This document shows, piece after piece, positions 9,132 through 17,139 of a DNA stretch of 64,000 bases; the first letter of the stretch is position 1, and each line of letters opens with the position of its first letter. The stretch is taken from NCBI RefSeq assembly GCF_030056705.1, contig NZ_JASHIC010000019.1, positions 62,001 to 126,000 of the forward strand. The letters run 5' to 3'. The notes beneath the pieces are model-generated. The model had not been told where the DNA came from. It saw only the letters and a program-made list of their open reading frames with translations, and ran no database searches. The position numbers and the translations under genes were made by a program. The stretch is from Flectobacillus longus (GTDB lineage Bacteria > Bacteroidota > Bacteroidia > Cytophagales > Spirosomataceae).

Positions 9132-9139
9132 CAAAGGTA
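9132..9139 (-). promoter_or_regulatory. Promoter -7 box for the RlmI-like gene, leaderless layout
   Basis: On the minus strand TACCTTTG is followed by TACT and then the ATG. The expected transcription start falls at or next to the start codon, so the mRNA is probably leaderless. Confidence 0.5.
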
Positions 9140-9237
9140 GAAGATAAATTGTCTGAATTGAAGCAAAATTATAGACTTGCGTAATTTTCAGTTTCTTCTC
9201 ATATAATGTCTGAATAAATCTGTCTCTAATAATATTT

Positions 9238-10233
9238 TTACTCGTTTTCTTCTCTGGCTGAAAAAAGTCGTTTGAGCCAAGAACTTGCCTCTTTCTTGTC
9301 AGCTATTTGTAATGAATCGCTTAAGTTTTGTTGGGATAAATCGTTCAAATTGGGTTGCCCTGCGTCTATCCAACAAGTGTACCAAAAATCTCCAAGCATT
9401 TTTACAGTTGCCTGCATTTGTCGCTCTACTTGATGATTGAGAAGGTTATGATAAGTTTGACTATAGAATTGAGAATAAGTCCTTGTATTTATCGCATTTC
9501 GTTCATCAACACTAAATTGCTTATTGGGTGGAATACGAGCTTGTATTGCTTTTTCAAATCGAAAAACTGAGTCCAAACAAGCATTGGCAGCTCTTATATG
9601 TGCCCAAATACGTTTTTGTGGAGATTTTACGTATGCTGCTTTTCCCACAAAAAAATCATATTCCTTAGAAAAAAGCTCAGGAAGCCTTGATTCCCATAGC
9701 CCATGAATGCCAATTTGTTGTGTTTTTTGTCCATTATAATTAGAGGTAGTATGCAGAGGAACATTGGAGTCTCCGATATAATGTCCAATTTCTGCCGAAC
9801 ATTTTAGGATTAGAGGTAAATTTCTAGATTCAAATGCTTTGGTAAGGCGATATTTCATAAACTGAATATGCCAAGGTACAATCCCATGTTTTTTAAGGGT
9901 ATCTTCGGTGAATTTTTCCACGACTTGCTCCCAAGGTTTTTGTAAATGAAAAAAAGCACTGTCGCCATAATAGTCTAAGTCAATAAAATGCCTTGGAGCT
10001 TCATCAGGAATGGCATAGCGTCGTTTGTCTGGGTCAACAGCATGTTCGACAATATACCCAAGATGTTTTTTGTAAAAAACAATCATTTCTGGTGGGAGTG
10101 TAAAAACCGCAAGCCGATTGATGAGTTGATGCCCAAAAAATCCCCAACGAGCAATTTGGACTGAATTAGCAGGAAAGGAGTAGCCATAAAGCATAAGAAG
10201 TAACAAACTTCGTACAAATAGTGTAGGTTGCAT
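9238..10233 (-). CDS. Secreted S1/P1-nuclease or zinc phospholipase C-like protein
   Basis: Secreted zinc hydrolase of the phospholipase C/S1-P1 nuclease fold. It has 331 aa with an N-terminal signal peptide (FVRSLLLLMLYGYSFPANS). The mature part begins with the WGFFGH motif near residue 31. Other probable zinc ligands lie in HFIDLDYYGD, AEIGHYIGDSNVPLHT and GIHGLWE, which match the His/Asp spacing of the family. A paralogue with the same motifs is at 55201-56193. Whether it cleaves nucleic acids or lipids cannot be decided. The fold call is good; substrate is open. Confidence 0.75.
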   Translation of the reverse strand: MQPTLFVRSLLLLMLYGYSFPANSVQIARWGFFGHQLINRLAVFTLPPEMIVFYKKHLGYIVEHAVDPDKRRYAIPDEAPRHFIDLDYYGDSAFFHLQKPWEQVVEKFTEDTLKKHGIVPWHIQFMKYRLTKAFESRNLPLILKCSAEIGHYIGDSNVPLHTTSNYNGQKTQQIGIHGLWESRLPELFSKEYDFFVGKAAYVKSPQKRIWAHIRAANACLDSVFRFEKAIQARIPPNKQFSVDERNAINTRTYSQFYSQTYHNLLNHQVERQMQATVKMLGDFWYTCWIDAGQPNLNDLSQQNLSDSLQIADKKEASSWLKRLFSAREENE

Positions 10234-10415
10234 GTGAGAACTATTTAAATAAGATGAATAAACTGATTAAAGTTACAGGGCTAATCTTGGAAATACAATT
10301 TATTTCAACGACATTTGCACCGCAAAAATCAATTTTTCAATTAATATTGAGTAAATTATTGGTAAATCTGAAAAGAAAATACTACAATTAGGTTGTGGAA
10401 GTCTAACTTTTTCTG

Positions 10416-10423
10416 TACCTTTG
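10416..10423 (+). promoter_or_regulatory. rpsT promoter (-7 box)
   Basis: TACCTTTG is a full match to the Bacteroidota -7 box, with GTTG about 20 bases upstream as a -33 element. It gives a leader of about 35 bases before rpsT. Confidence 0.65.
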
Positions 10424-10463
10424 CACTTCAATTTAGAAAACCAATATTATTCGGGAAATAAAA

Positions 10464-10721
10464 ATGGCAAATCACAAATCAGCGTTAAAAAGAATTAGAG
10501 CGAACGAAGCTAAAAGATTGCGTAACCGTTACCAGCACAAGACTACTCGTACAATGGTAAAACGTTTACGTGAAACTAACGATAAAGCAGTAGCTTCTGA
10601 ACTCTATAAGAAAGTTTCTTCAGCTTTAGACAAATTGGCTAAGAAGAACATTATTCACAAAAATAAAGCTTCTAACTTGAAATCAAAGTTAGCTAAGTTG
10701 GTGAGTAAGGTAGCTGCTTAA
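10464..10721 (+). CDS. rpsT: 30S ribosomal protein bS20
   Basis: Small-subunit ribosomal protein that binds 16S rRNA early in assembly. It has 85 aa, strongly basic, with the typical start MANHKSALKRIRANEAKRLRN and a three-helix pattern rich in Lys and Ala. It is monocistronic, with its own promoter and a strong terminator. Confidence 0.97.
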   Translation: MANHKSALKRIRANEAKRLRNRYQHKTTRTMVKRLRETNDKAVASELYKKVSSALDKLAKKNIIHKNKASNLKSKLAKLVSKVAA

Positions 10722-10743
10722 TCAGCTTCAAAATACTAAGTCT

Positions 10744-10780
10744 AGAAAGGGTCTCATTTTCGAATGAGACCCTTTTTGTA
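10744..10780 (+). terminator. Terminator after rpsT
   Basis: AAAGGGTCTCATT pairs with AATGAGACCCTTTTT around a TTCG loop, followed by T residues. Confidence 0.9.
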
Positions 10781-10789
10781 TGATTAATA

Positions 10790-10980
10790 CCCTTTAGGCT
10801 ATAAGCCGTAGGCGTTAGGCAAAAATGTATTCATGGTTCTTTAAAAACATTTTTTAACTTACAGTCCTAGAGTTAAAAGTTGGAAAGTATTTCTCATGAA
10901 ATAATAAAAGCTTTTTTGTCTAAAGCCTACGGCTTAAAGTGTAATGATACAATCTTCTTCTGCACGATTACTTATGTATT
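10790..10980. repeat. Dispersed intergenic repeat, family R2
   Basis: AAGCCGTAGGC at about 10811 and GCCTACGGCTT at about 10924 are inverted copies flanking a 100-base centre with TTTTTAACTT and CCTAGAG. Similar text occurs at 58498-58610 and in part at 59363-59412. The right end has TTCTGCACGATTACTTA, which matches the end motif of family R1. No ORF of note. It fills the rpsT-radC gap with the rpsT terminator. Confidence 0.5.
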
Positions 10981-11088
10981 AATTATTTTGAAGTAAAAGC
11001 ATAAATACTAAAGTTTCAAGAAAAATACGAGTGATTACAATACTTTTCTACATATTTACCTAAAAAAATATAGTAAATATATTCACCT

Positions 11089-11790
11089 ATGTCATCATAT
11101 TCTAGCGAACACCTCAATATCAAAGAGTGGGCTGAGGAAGACCGTCCACGCGAAAAATTACTTCTTAAAGGAAAAGCGGCACTTTCTGATGCAGAGCTAT
11201 TAGGTATTCTTATTGCTTCGGGTATTCAAAAGCTAACCGCAGTTGATATTGCCAAATTGATATTGCAAAGTGTCAATGGAGATTTGAACCAATTGGCGCG
11301 ACTTACCGTCAAAGAGCTTGCCAAGTTTAAAGGTATCGGTGAAGCAAAAGCAATTACGATTGTGAGCGCTCTGGAGTTGGGGCGAAGACGAAAAGAAGCT
11401 GAAACTCCTAAAAGACCTAGAATTACCTCTTCTAATGATGCGTATCAAGTATTGAAGCCTTATATGTTGGATTTGGCACATGAAGAGTTTTGGGTGATAT
11501 TACTTAATCGAGCCAATCAAGTGATACGTTGTCAGAGCATTAGCTCAGGAGGAGTGGCTGGGACAGTTGCTGACCCTAAATTGATTTTTAAACTTGCTTT
11601 AGAGAATCTGGCTAGTGCTATGATTCTTTCTCACAATCATCCTTCAGGAAATACTGCTCCAAGTCAGGCAGATAAAGATTTGACCAAAAAAATGGTAGAA
11701 GCTGGAAAGTTTTTGGATATGCCTGTTTTAGATCATTTAATTTTTACGGATAAAACCTATTTGAGTTTTGCCGATGAAGGTATTTTATAG
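11089..11790 (+). CDS. radC: RadC family JAB/MPN-domain protein
   Basis: Housekeeping RadC-type protein of uncertain function; a DNA-repair role was proposed historically but is not established. It has 233 aa. The N-terminal UPF0758 domain includes a helix-hairpin-helix (LAKFKGIGEAKAITIVSALELG). The C-terminal JAMM metalloprotease-like domain has SHNHPSGNTAPSQADKD with the His-x-His and Asp zinc ligands. The stop codon overlaps the end of the convergent gene at 11785 by six bases. Confidence 0.9.
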   Translation: MSSYSSEHLNIKEWAEEDRPREKLLLKGKAALSDAELLGILIASGIQKLTAVDIAKLILQSVNGDLNQLARLTVKELAKFKGIGEAKAITIVSALELGRRRKEAETPKRPRITSSNDAYQVLKPYMLDLAHEEFWVILLNRANQVIRCQSISSGGVAGTVADPKLIFKLALENLASAMILSHNHPSGNTAPSQADKDLTKKMVEAGKFLDMPVLDHLIFTDKTYLSFADEGIL

Positions 11791-12279
11791 TAGCCCCACA
11801 AAAGTATAAACAATGGTGGTCGAATAAGTTCGCACTGGAACTAGAACCGAAATACCTCTAATTTCATATTGAAGAGGAACTCCTGTTCTTCCCAATAGTC
11901 CTGAGAAAAGAGATACGTCGGAGCTTCCTAGTAAATTATAACTACCAACTCCCGAAGGGCTTATAGTAGCAAGAAGTACAGGGGTACCATCGCCCGTTTT
12001 TCGTACATACAACTCTAATCTACTATCCCAAAGTGTATCTTGTTTCTTGGCTCTAACTTCATAAGTCAAAAGTGTACTGATATTCATTAAGGATTGATTG
12101 GTTGCGCTGGTCATATTGGTACTATAATTGAGCCCCGCAGTAGTGATATTACTTGCAGGTACGGTAACAGACCATGAAGTACCTCCCGATTGAATACTAA
12201 TACTTTGTGAGATTCCTTTTTGTTTTTCAGCAAAAAAGAAAAATAACAAGATGAGATAATATGATAAATTTCTGAGCAT
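11785..12279 (-). CDS. Secreted beta-rich protein, probable minor or tip subunit of the fimbrial locus
   Basis: Not a recognised family. It has 164 aa and an N-terminal signal peptide (LSYYLILLFFFFAEKQKGIS). The rest is predicted to be beta-rich and Ser/Thr-rich. The final strand, STTIVYTFVGLL, resembles the last strands of the two pilin-like proteins in the same locus (SVTYTLVDN, TITYTLADN). It is the last gene of a five-gene minus-strand run and starts 19 bases after the second pilin-like gene ends. A role as adhesin or tip subunit is inference from position and this shared C-terminus. Confidence 0.55.
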   Translation of the reverse strand: MLRNLSYYLILLFFFFAEKQKGISQSISIQSGGTSWSVTVPASNITTAGLNYSTNMTSATNQSLMNISTLLTYEVRAKKQDTLWDSRLELYVRKTGDGTPVLLATISPSGVGSYNLLGSSDVSLFSGLLGRTGVPLQYEIRGISVLVPVRTYSTTIVYTFVGLL

Positions 12280-12297
12280 AGATTAAAACGTTTAGCC

Positions 12298-12831
12298 TTA
12301 ATTATCAACTAAAGTATATGTAACCGAAAATGAGCTTGTTCCTGAGCGTAGCTGTTGATAGCTACTCACGCTCAAGGTGTAAGTAAGGTTATATCCTGTG
12401 TTTGAGCCACTTCCTGTATAAGCTCCACCAATATTATTGACAATCGTATTGCTGGATGTCGATAAAGTAACAGTACCAGAAGATGAGCCTACAGTGCCTG
12501 TACTTGTTACGGCAGTTCCTGCTGCTACCGTGAGTTGTAAGCCATTTGGTACGGTTCCTCCCGAAATTTGTGCTGTAATTCTTCTTGAAGCACTTGGTAC
12601 TACTGCTGAGCTAAAATTGAGCCATTTTGTGTTATTTGTCAAAGTCGTAAGGGCTCCTCCTGCGGTAGCTGGAGTTGAAAAACTAAATGAAATAGAGTTG
12701 CTATTAGGACTTAATTTTAACAATGCCACAGAGTTTAAAGTAATGCCTACAGACACTGTCGACTGAGCACGAATATGTACACTTAGGAATAACAAAATCA
12801 ATATTTTAGTAAATAATAGCAGTTTCATCAT
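12298..12831 (-). CDS. Pilin-like secreted subunit B (DUF4402/CFA-I-like)
   Basis: Secreted protein with the look of a fimbrial subunit. Start at 12831 (MMKLLLFTKILILLFLS) gives 177 aa with a clean signal peptide ending at RAQS; an in-frame ATG 13 codons earlier adds polar residues and is less likely. The mature part begins STVSVGITLNSVALLKLSP and ends SFSVTYTLVDN. It contains SRRITAQISG in the middle, parallel to SRKISVQASA in the subunit at 16582-17139, so the two are paralogues. Low-complexity Ser/Thr/Gly composition suits a surface polymer. The family name is inference. Confidence 0.6.
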   Translation of the reverse strand: MMKLLLFTKILILLFLSVHIRAQSTVSVGITLNSVALLKLSPNSNSISFSFSTPATAGGALTTLTNNTKWLNFSSAVVPSASRRITAQISGGTVPNGLQLTVAAGTAVTSTGTVGSSSGTVTLSTSSNTIVNNIGGAYTGSGSNTGYNLTYTLSVSSYQQLRSGTSSFSVTYTLVDN

Positions 12832-12894
12832 GTAGATTTTTGTTGTTTTTTGGTCATTGTTATAAATCACGATTCATACTCTATGAGCCAATTA

Positions 12895-15645
12895 TCAAGG
12901 GTTTTTGTTCTGTAATCTTATCTGAAAACTTTTACTACCATATACCAATTTTCGCTGGAGTGATTGTAAGCCAATGGCGATATCAATTGTTTTGCTGGGA
13001 TTAACCTGCACGTTTTGATTAGCATCTATAAGCTGAAAAGCACTTTGATTGTTGACAAGCCATGCCGATAAATTCCAAGAACCTGGCATTATATCACTAA
13101 AACTAAATTCGCCAAGAGCATTAACTTTGGTAGTAATAGAACCTTGGTCATTTTGTATTTTGATAAAGATAGTAGGAAATACCAAAGTGCTATCGATTTT
13201 TCGGTTTCCATTTTGGTCTATTAATTGAACAATCCCATTGATTTGTCCAGTTCGGGCAAGGTTTAACTGCAAAGTATGAATACTGTCATTTTTGACTTGA
13301 ACTTCTATTGGACCTCGAGGTGTAACCGAAATATTGAAATAGTTGGGATTAGGTTCTACTCTAAAAATATATTTGTCAGGAATAATTTTATTAAAAGTAA
13401 ACTTACCACTGGCATCAGTCAGCACTTTTTTTTCACCTAAAGAAACCATCACATTTCCTACCGAAAGTGTGTTGTCAGAACTTGTCAATTGTCCAATCAC
13501 TGTACCTTGGCGTTTGTCTTTAGCTATAGGTAAATGTATTTTTAAGGTATATTTCAGTGAAAAATAAATAGCATCTCGATTAATATTTCCTAGATTGATA
13601 GCCTGAGGAATAAAAGATTGCCCAACGATAAGACTCAAAGCATGGTGTTTAAAATCTAGAATGAGGTTTCCTGTTAAATAACTTTGTGTTTGGACAAGAG
13701 CTTCAGGCGTAAAATTATTGCGGTAGGTTGCCATAGCATTAAGCCATGGACGAATATTAAGTCTAAACGAACCCCCATAAAAATAGTAATTGGTATTGCT
13801 ATTGGTTGCAGAATATTTGCTAGTATAAAGATGCTCAAAAATTCCTCCTAGCCAAAGAGAAGGAATAAGTCGAATTTGAGGATTTATGGCATTTGAAAAA
13901 GATGCTTTAATGATATTTTCATCATCAGGAATTAGAAGGTTTTCGGCATTGCCCCATCTACCATTATAGGCTAGTGCAAATTTTTCTCCGTTGTAGTCAT
14001 AACCTATTCCTCCAAATGACTCTTTATAATAAAAAGATTTTGGTTCTAAGCGATCCTCCCTTTCAAGAATATTATAACTTAGTCTCAACATACTTTTATA
14101 ATTGAATCGGTAGTTCAATTGTCCAATTAGACTTTTGAGATAGGGCGAAGAATTATATACCAACAGGTCGAAAGATGGATTTATTCTCGTAAGATTATGG
14201 CTTATGCCTAATGAAAGATGATTATTAATGGTAAAATTAATCGAGCTGAAGGCTTGCCAACCGCTCTTATAAAATCCATAAAAGTTTTTTCCTGCATAAA
14301 TCAGATTACTTGATATATTAATCCATTTGTTGTACCAATTAAAATTGTTCTGAATAGCATAATCTGTCCCATTTGCAGAAATACTTTGTGCCAATTCGGT
14401 TTCCCAATGCACTTTTTCTGTGTTGATACTTGAAAACACATTCACGATGTTAGCTTCAAAAGACTGATTTTTGAGTAAAACACCTTTGTGTTGATAGCCT
14501 GCTGTAAGAAAATTATTTTTTGAATAATACCAAGATACATTACCTCCTAATTGATAGTCGAGGTCAGATTCAAAACGAGGTTTTGCATAATAGAAACTTG
14601 TTCCTATTGCTTGATTTCGCCAATCTATTTTTGCACCTCTACTGAATCGACCAAACTCTAATAAATTAGAAAGTCTTAAATTATAGTCGCCTAATTGTAC
14701 AGACAAGGCTTTTTTGAAATCATATTTCATCGAATATATCTCATACGAACCAATCATGGGGATTTGAAATTGGTTGGGTCCATGTGCAATAAAGTCGACA
14801 TAATGCTTGCTCGAAAAATCTAAAAATCCTTTGCCTCTCACATCAAATTGGTAAGCTGAAGTAGACAAAGAGCCTTGCTTAGTACCTATATAAACACCTC
14901 CAACCTCCAAAGGAAACTTCAGCCATGAGTTATCTTCTTTACGAGTGATGCCATACACAGGGATTGATATAACACTAATGAGAGTGGTATCTTTGGTTTT
15001 GAGCGATAGAATTGGATTATAATTCCAGTTTCCTTGGTTGGTGGTTTGAATAATATGCCTTGTCAAGATGGTGAAGTTTTCATTAGCACTTATTGGAATA
15101 TCTAGGGTATCTTTTTGACTAAATATTTTTCCTTGATTCAGACCTATGGTTGCTTTTTCAAGAATATTTCCTGCGTTTTGAATCGAAAAGGAAATATTTA
15201 GTGTATCTCCTTCCTTAACAAAATCAGGAAGATTCATCGGAGTAATCGTCAGTTGGTGAACCTTTCTGATAGTAATCGGAAAATTAGCAATGGATTGTGC
15301 TTGATACTGAAAGACAAAATAATAAGGACGAATCGCTACTTTATTGGGACATACCATCGTTTGAACAAACCTACTTGTACTATCATTGATGGGTATTTGC
15401 TTGGTCAAAATCGTTGCCCAATTGGGAGGCGAAATTAATTGAACGGGTACAATGCCTTGTTTTACTGGATGCTTGACATCACAAAAAATCGTGAAGTGTT
15501 CGCCTGGAGAAATATCAGTGGGATATTTTAAATGTTGAATTTTGGGCAATATTTGTCCGTGCACTTTGTTCAAAGCACCAAGCATCTCTAATACTAGAAA
15601 TAGAATAAAGATTTTGTGGGATAATATGTACTTGAGGTAACACAT
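12895..15645 (-). CDS. Usher-like outer-membrane beta-barrel with N- and C-terminal Ig-like domains
   Basis: Candidate assembly platform of the fimbrial locus. It has 916 aa, the size of classic ushers. A signal peptide ends at VHGQ. Residues 35-230 look like two Ig-like domains (the second with EGDTLNISFSIQNAGN). Residues 250-720 alternate hydrophobic and polar residues with many aromatic-ended strands, as in a barrel, including GDYNLRLSNLLEFGRFSRG. The C-terminus has two small beta-sandwich domains of the carboxypeptidase-regulatory/SdrD type (GTVIGQLTSSDNTLSVGNVMVSL and GQINGIVQLIDQNGNRK). It lies 19 bases after the chaperone-like gene. No PapC/FimD signature was recognised, so usher function is inferred from size, barrel and context. 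Confidence 0.6.
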   Translation of the reverse strand: MCYLKYILSHKIFILFLVLEMLGALNKVHGQILPKIQHLKYPTDISPGEHFTIFCDVKHPVKQGIVPVQLISPPNWATILTKQIPINDSTSRFVQTMVCPNKVAIRPYYFVFQYQAQSIANFPITIRKVHQLTITPMNLPDFVKEGDTLNISFSIQNAGNILEKATIGLNQGKIFSQKDTLDIPISANENFTILTRHIIQTTNQGNWNYNPILSLKTKDTTLISVISIPVYGITRKEDNSWLKFPLEVGGVYIGTKQGSLSTSAYQFDVRGKGFLDFSSKHYVDFIAHGPNQFQIPMIGSYEIYSMKYDFKKALSVQLGDYNLRLSNLLEFGRFSRGAKIDWRNQAIGTSFYYAKPRFESDLDYQLGGNVSWYYSKNNFLTAGYQHKGVLLKNQSFEANIVNVFSSINTEKVHWETELAQSISANGTDYAIQNNFNWYNKWINISSNLIYAGKNFYGFYKSGWQAFSSINFTINNHLSLGISHNLTRINPSFDLLVYNSSPYLKSLIGQLNYRFNYKSMLRLSYNILEREDRLEPKSFYYKESFGGIGYDYNGEKFALAYNGRWGNAENLLIPDDENIIKASFSNAINPQIRLIPSLWLGGIFEHLYTSKYSATNSNTNYYFYGGSFRLNIRPWLNAMATYRNNFTPEALVQTQSYLTGNLILDFKHHALSLIVGQSFIPQAINLGNINRDAIYFSLKYTLKIHLPIAKDKRQGTVIGQLTSSDNTLSVGNVMVSLGEKKVLTDASGKFTFNKIIPDKYIFRVEPNPNYFNISVTPRGPIEVQVKNDSIHTLQLNLARTGQINGIVQLIDQNGNRKIDSTLVFPTIFIKIQNDQGSITTKVNALGEFSFSDIMPGSWNLSAWLVNNQSAFQLIDANQNVQVNPSKTIDIAIGLQSLQRKLVYGSKSFQIRLQNKNP

Positions 15646-15664
15646 TGATTAACTTAGGCATACG

Positions 15665-16462
15665 TTACTCAATTGATAATTCAAGATTGGATGCAAATAA
15701 ATCAGTGCCATTATCGGCAATCAAAATTCCTTCGTATTTTCCTTTGTGTAACCCCACAATATCCACTTCAAAGGTATTGCATTTACCTTGGTAAATTCTT
15801 CTAGACAAACTTTCAAATATTTTGATCTTTTCGCCTTTATCATTATATATCTCTAACGACACCTTGGTTTTAGCTGAAAAACGACCTTCATTTTTGAGAG
15901 AAACAACTACTTGACTATTTGAAAGTTGTTGATTTTTAGTATTGTAGCGAACATCTAAAAAAGAAAGTTTAGGACTTTCAAATGCACCTTTATTAGCAAT
16001 AATCTGAATAGCATACCTAACTTTTGAGTTGATACTTACCCCTGAAGGGTCGCTACTTGTAATTGGGTCGGCAGCTTCAATCATAATGACAGACCAGTAA
16101 CTTCCATTTGAGGAGCTTTGAGGTAATGCTATAGAATAGGGCAAGTCAAATTCTTCTTTAGGGGCTAGTGTTTTTTCAGATAAAGGAGATGATAGATAAC
16201 GCGTTAATGAATACGAGTGGGTTGGTGTACTCGAAAAATTAGATTCTTGACCACAAGCAAGTAAATACTCTTGTTTATAAATTAGAATTTTGACAGGGGT
16301 ATCAGCATCATTTTTTAGTTTGATAACACCATTCGCCTGAGCAGATTCTCCTAAAATGGCATGTTCATGGGTGAGTCCATTCAAAATTAAAATGTTTGAA
16401 AATCCAGTTAAGGAATATAAAATAATCGTCCAGCACAAAGCCCACTTAATGAGATGATTCAT
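15665..16462 (-). CDS. Periplasmic fimbrial chaperone-like protein
   Basis: Probable two-domain Ig-like periplasmic chaperone for the pilin-like subunits. ATG at 16462 (MNHLIKWAL) gives 265 aa and a signal peptide ending near GFSN. Domain one has the pattern of pilus chaperones: GVIKLKNDADTPVKILIYKQ, then SSPLSEKTLAPKEEFDLPYSI and GSYWSVIMIEAADP. Domain two starts near residue 165 (SFLDVRYNTKNQQ). A TTG two codons earlier is a less likely start. It lies between the first pilin-like gene and the usher-like gene, the classic order of chaperone-usher operons. WxL-associated DUF916-type proteins have a similar outline and are the main alternative. Confidence 0.6.
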   Translation of the reverse strand: MNHLIKWALCWTIILYSLTGFSNILILNGLTHEHAILGESAQANGVIKLKNDADTPVKILIYKQEYLLACGQESNFSSTPTHSYSLTRYLSSPLSEKTLAPKEEFDLPYSIALPQSSSNGSYWSVIMIEAADPITSSDPSGVSINSKVRYAIQIIANKGAFESPKLSFLDVRYNTKNQQLSNSQVVVSLKNEGRFSAKTKVSLEIYNDKGEKIKIFESLSRRIYQGKCNTFEVDIVGLHKGKYEGILIADNGTDLFASNLELSIE

Positions 16463-16495
16463 AAGCAAAAAAATTAATATGGGTACGGAAAAACA

Positions 16496-16553
16496 ACCGT
16501 ATCCTAAAGTCTAAGTTACCATCTAACTAGTTTGCTCCCTTTAGAGATACGGT
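16496..16553 (-). promoter_or_regulatory. Intercistronic stem-loop between pilin-like and chaperone-like genes
   Basis: ACCGTATCCTAAAG at 16496-16509 faces CTTTAGAGATACGGT at 16539-16553, a 14-pair stem with one bulge and a 29-base loop. There is no T run. It fits an RNA-processing or partial-termination element that would give more major subunit than downstream proteins. The function is inference. Confidence 0.5.
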
Positions 16554-16581
16554 AATTTGTGTCAAAGAATTTTGTTAACTT

Positions 16582-17139
16582 TTAGTTATCAGCTAAAGTA
16601 TAAGTTATTGTAATGCTTGACGTTCCTGAAAGAAGGTTTTGATACGCCGAAGCACTTGTAGTTGCAATACTATACGTCAAATTACTACCATCGGTTGCAG
16701 CAGTTCCTGTTGCACAACTTGTAATACCAGTGATGATGTCAGCAGCAGTTGTACTCAACGAAGAAATAGTGCTACCAGCACCACCAGCACCTTGTAAATT
16801 GGTGGCATTAGGATTAGCTGCGGTTACAGCAATCGTTAGCCCCGCAACAGTTGCTGATGCTTGTACAGATATTTTACGGCTTGTTACTGGAGCCGTCATA
16901 ATAGAACTATACTGCAAATACAGTGACGTATTGTTGCTTGGCGCTACAATAGGGTCACCGGCTGTACTTGGAGCAGTAAAATTCATAGTTATGTTTTTGC
17001 TAGCTGTAGGGGCAATTCTCAGCATTGTGACTGCTGGGATAGTAATACCTATAGTATGCGAGTCAGTTTGACCAATGACTTCGATTTTAGAAAGCAAGAA
17101 AAGTACTAAAGCGGATAAGAAGAAAACACGTTGTTTCAT
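16582..17139 (-). CDS. Pilin-like secreted subunit A (DUF4402/CFA-I-like)
   Basis: First gene of the fimbrial locus and candidate major subunit. It has 185 aa with a signal peptide ending at EVIGQ. The mature part starts SHTIGITIPAVTMLRIAP, has VTSRKISVQASATVAG in the centre and ends SSITITYTLADN. Composition is rich in Ala, Thr, Ser and Gly, with only two cysteine-poor stretches and little charge, as in subunits of alpha-type fimbriae. A paralogue sits at 12298-12831. The transcript runs on to the chaperone-like gene through a stem-loop. The exact family name is inference. Confidence 0.6.
   Translation of the reverse strand: MKQRVFFLSALVLFLLSKIEVIGQTDSHTIGITIPAVTMLRIAPTASKNITMNFTAPSTAGDPIVAPSNNTSLYLQYSSIMTAPVTSRKISVQASATVAGLTIAVTAANPNATNLQGAGGAGSTISSLSTTAADIITGITSCATGTAATDGSNLTYSIATTSASAYQNLLSGTSSITITYTLADN

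Noticed and set aside
9128-9166. Longer N-terminus of the RlmI-like protein
   Set aside because: The extra 13 residues run through the promoter box and have no family match.
12437-12766. Plus-strand frame of 109 codons
   Set aside because: It is antisense to the pilin-like gene, whose signal peptide and conserved strands make it the real one.
16730-17071. Plus-strand frame of 113 codons
   Set aside because: Antisense to the first pilin-like gene; the open frame follows from its biased Ala/Thr/Ser codons.
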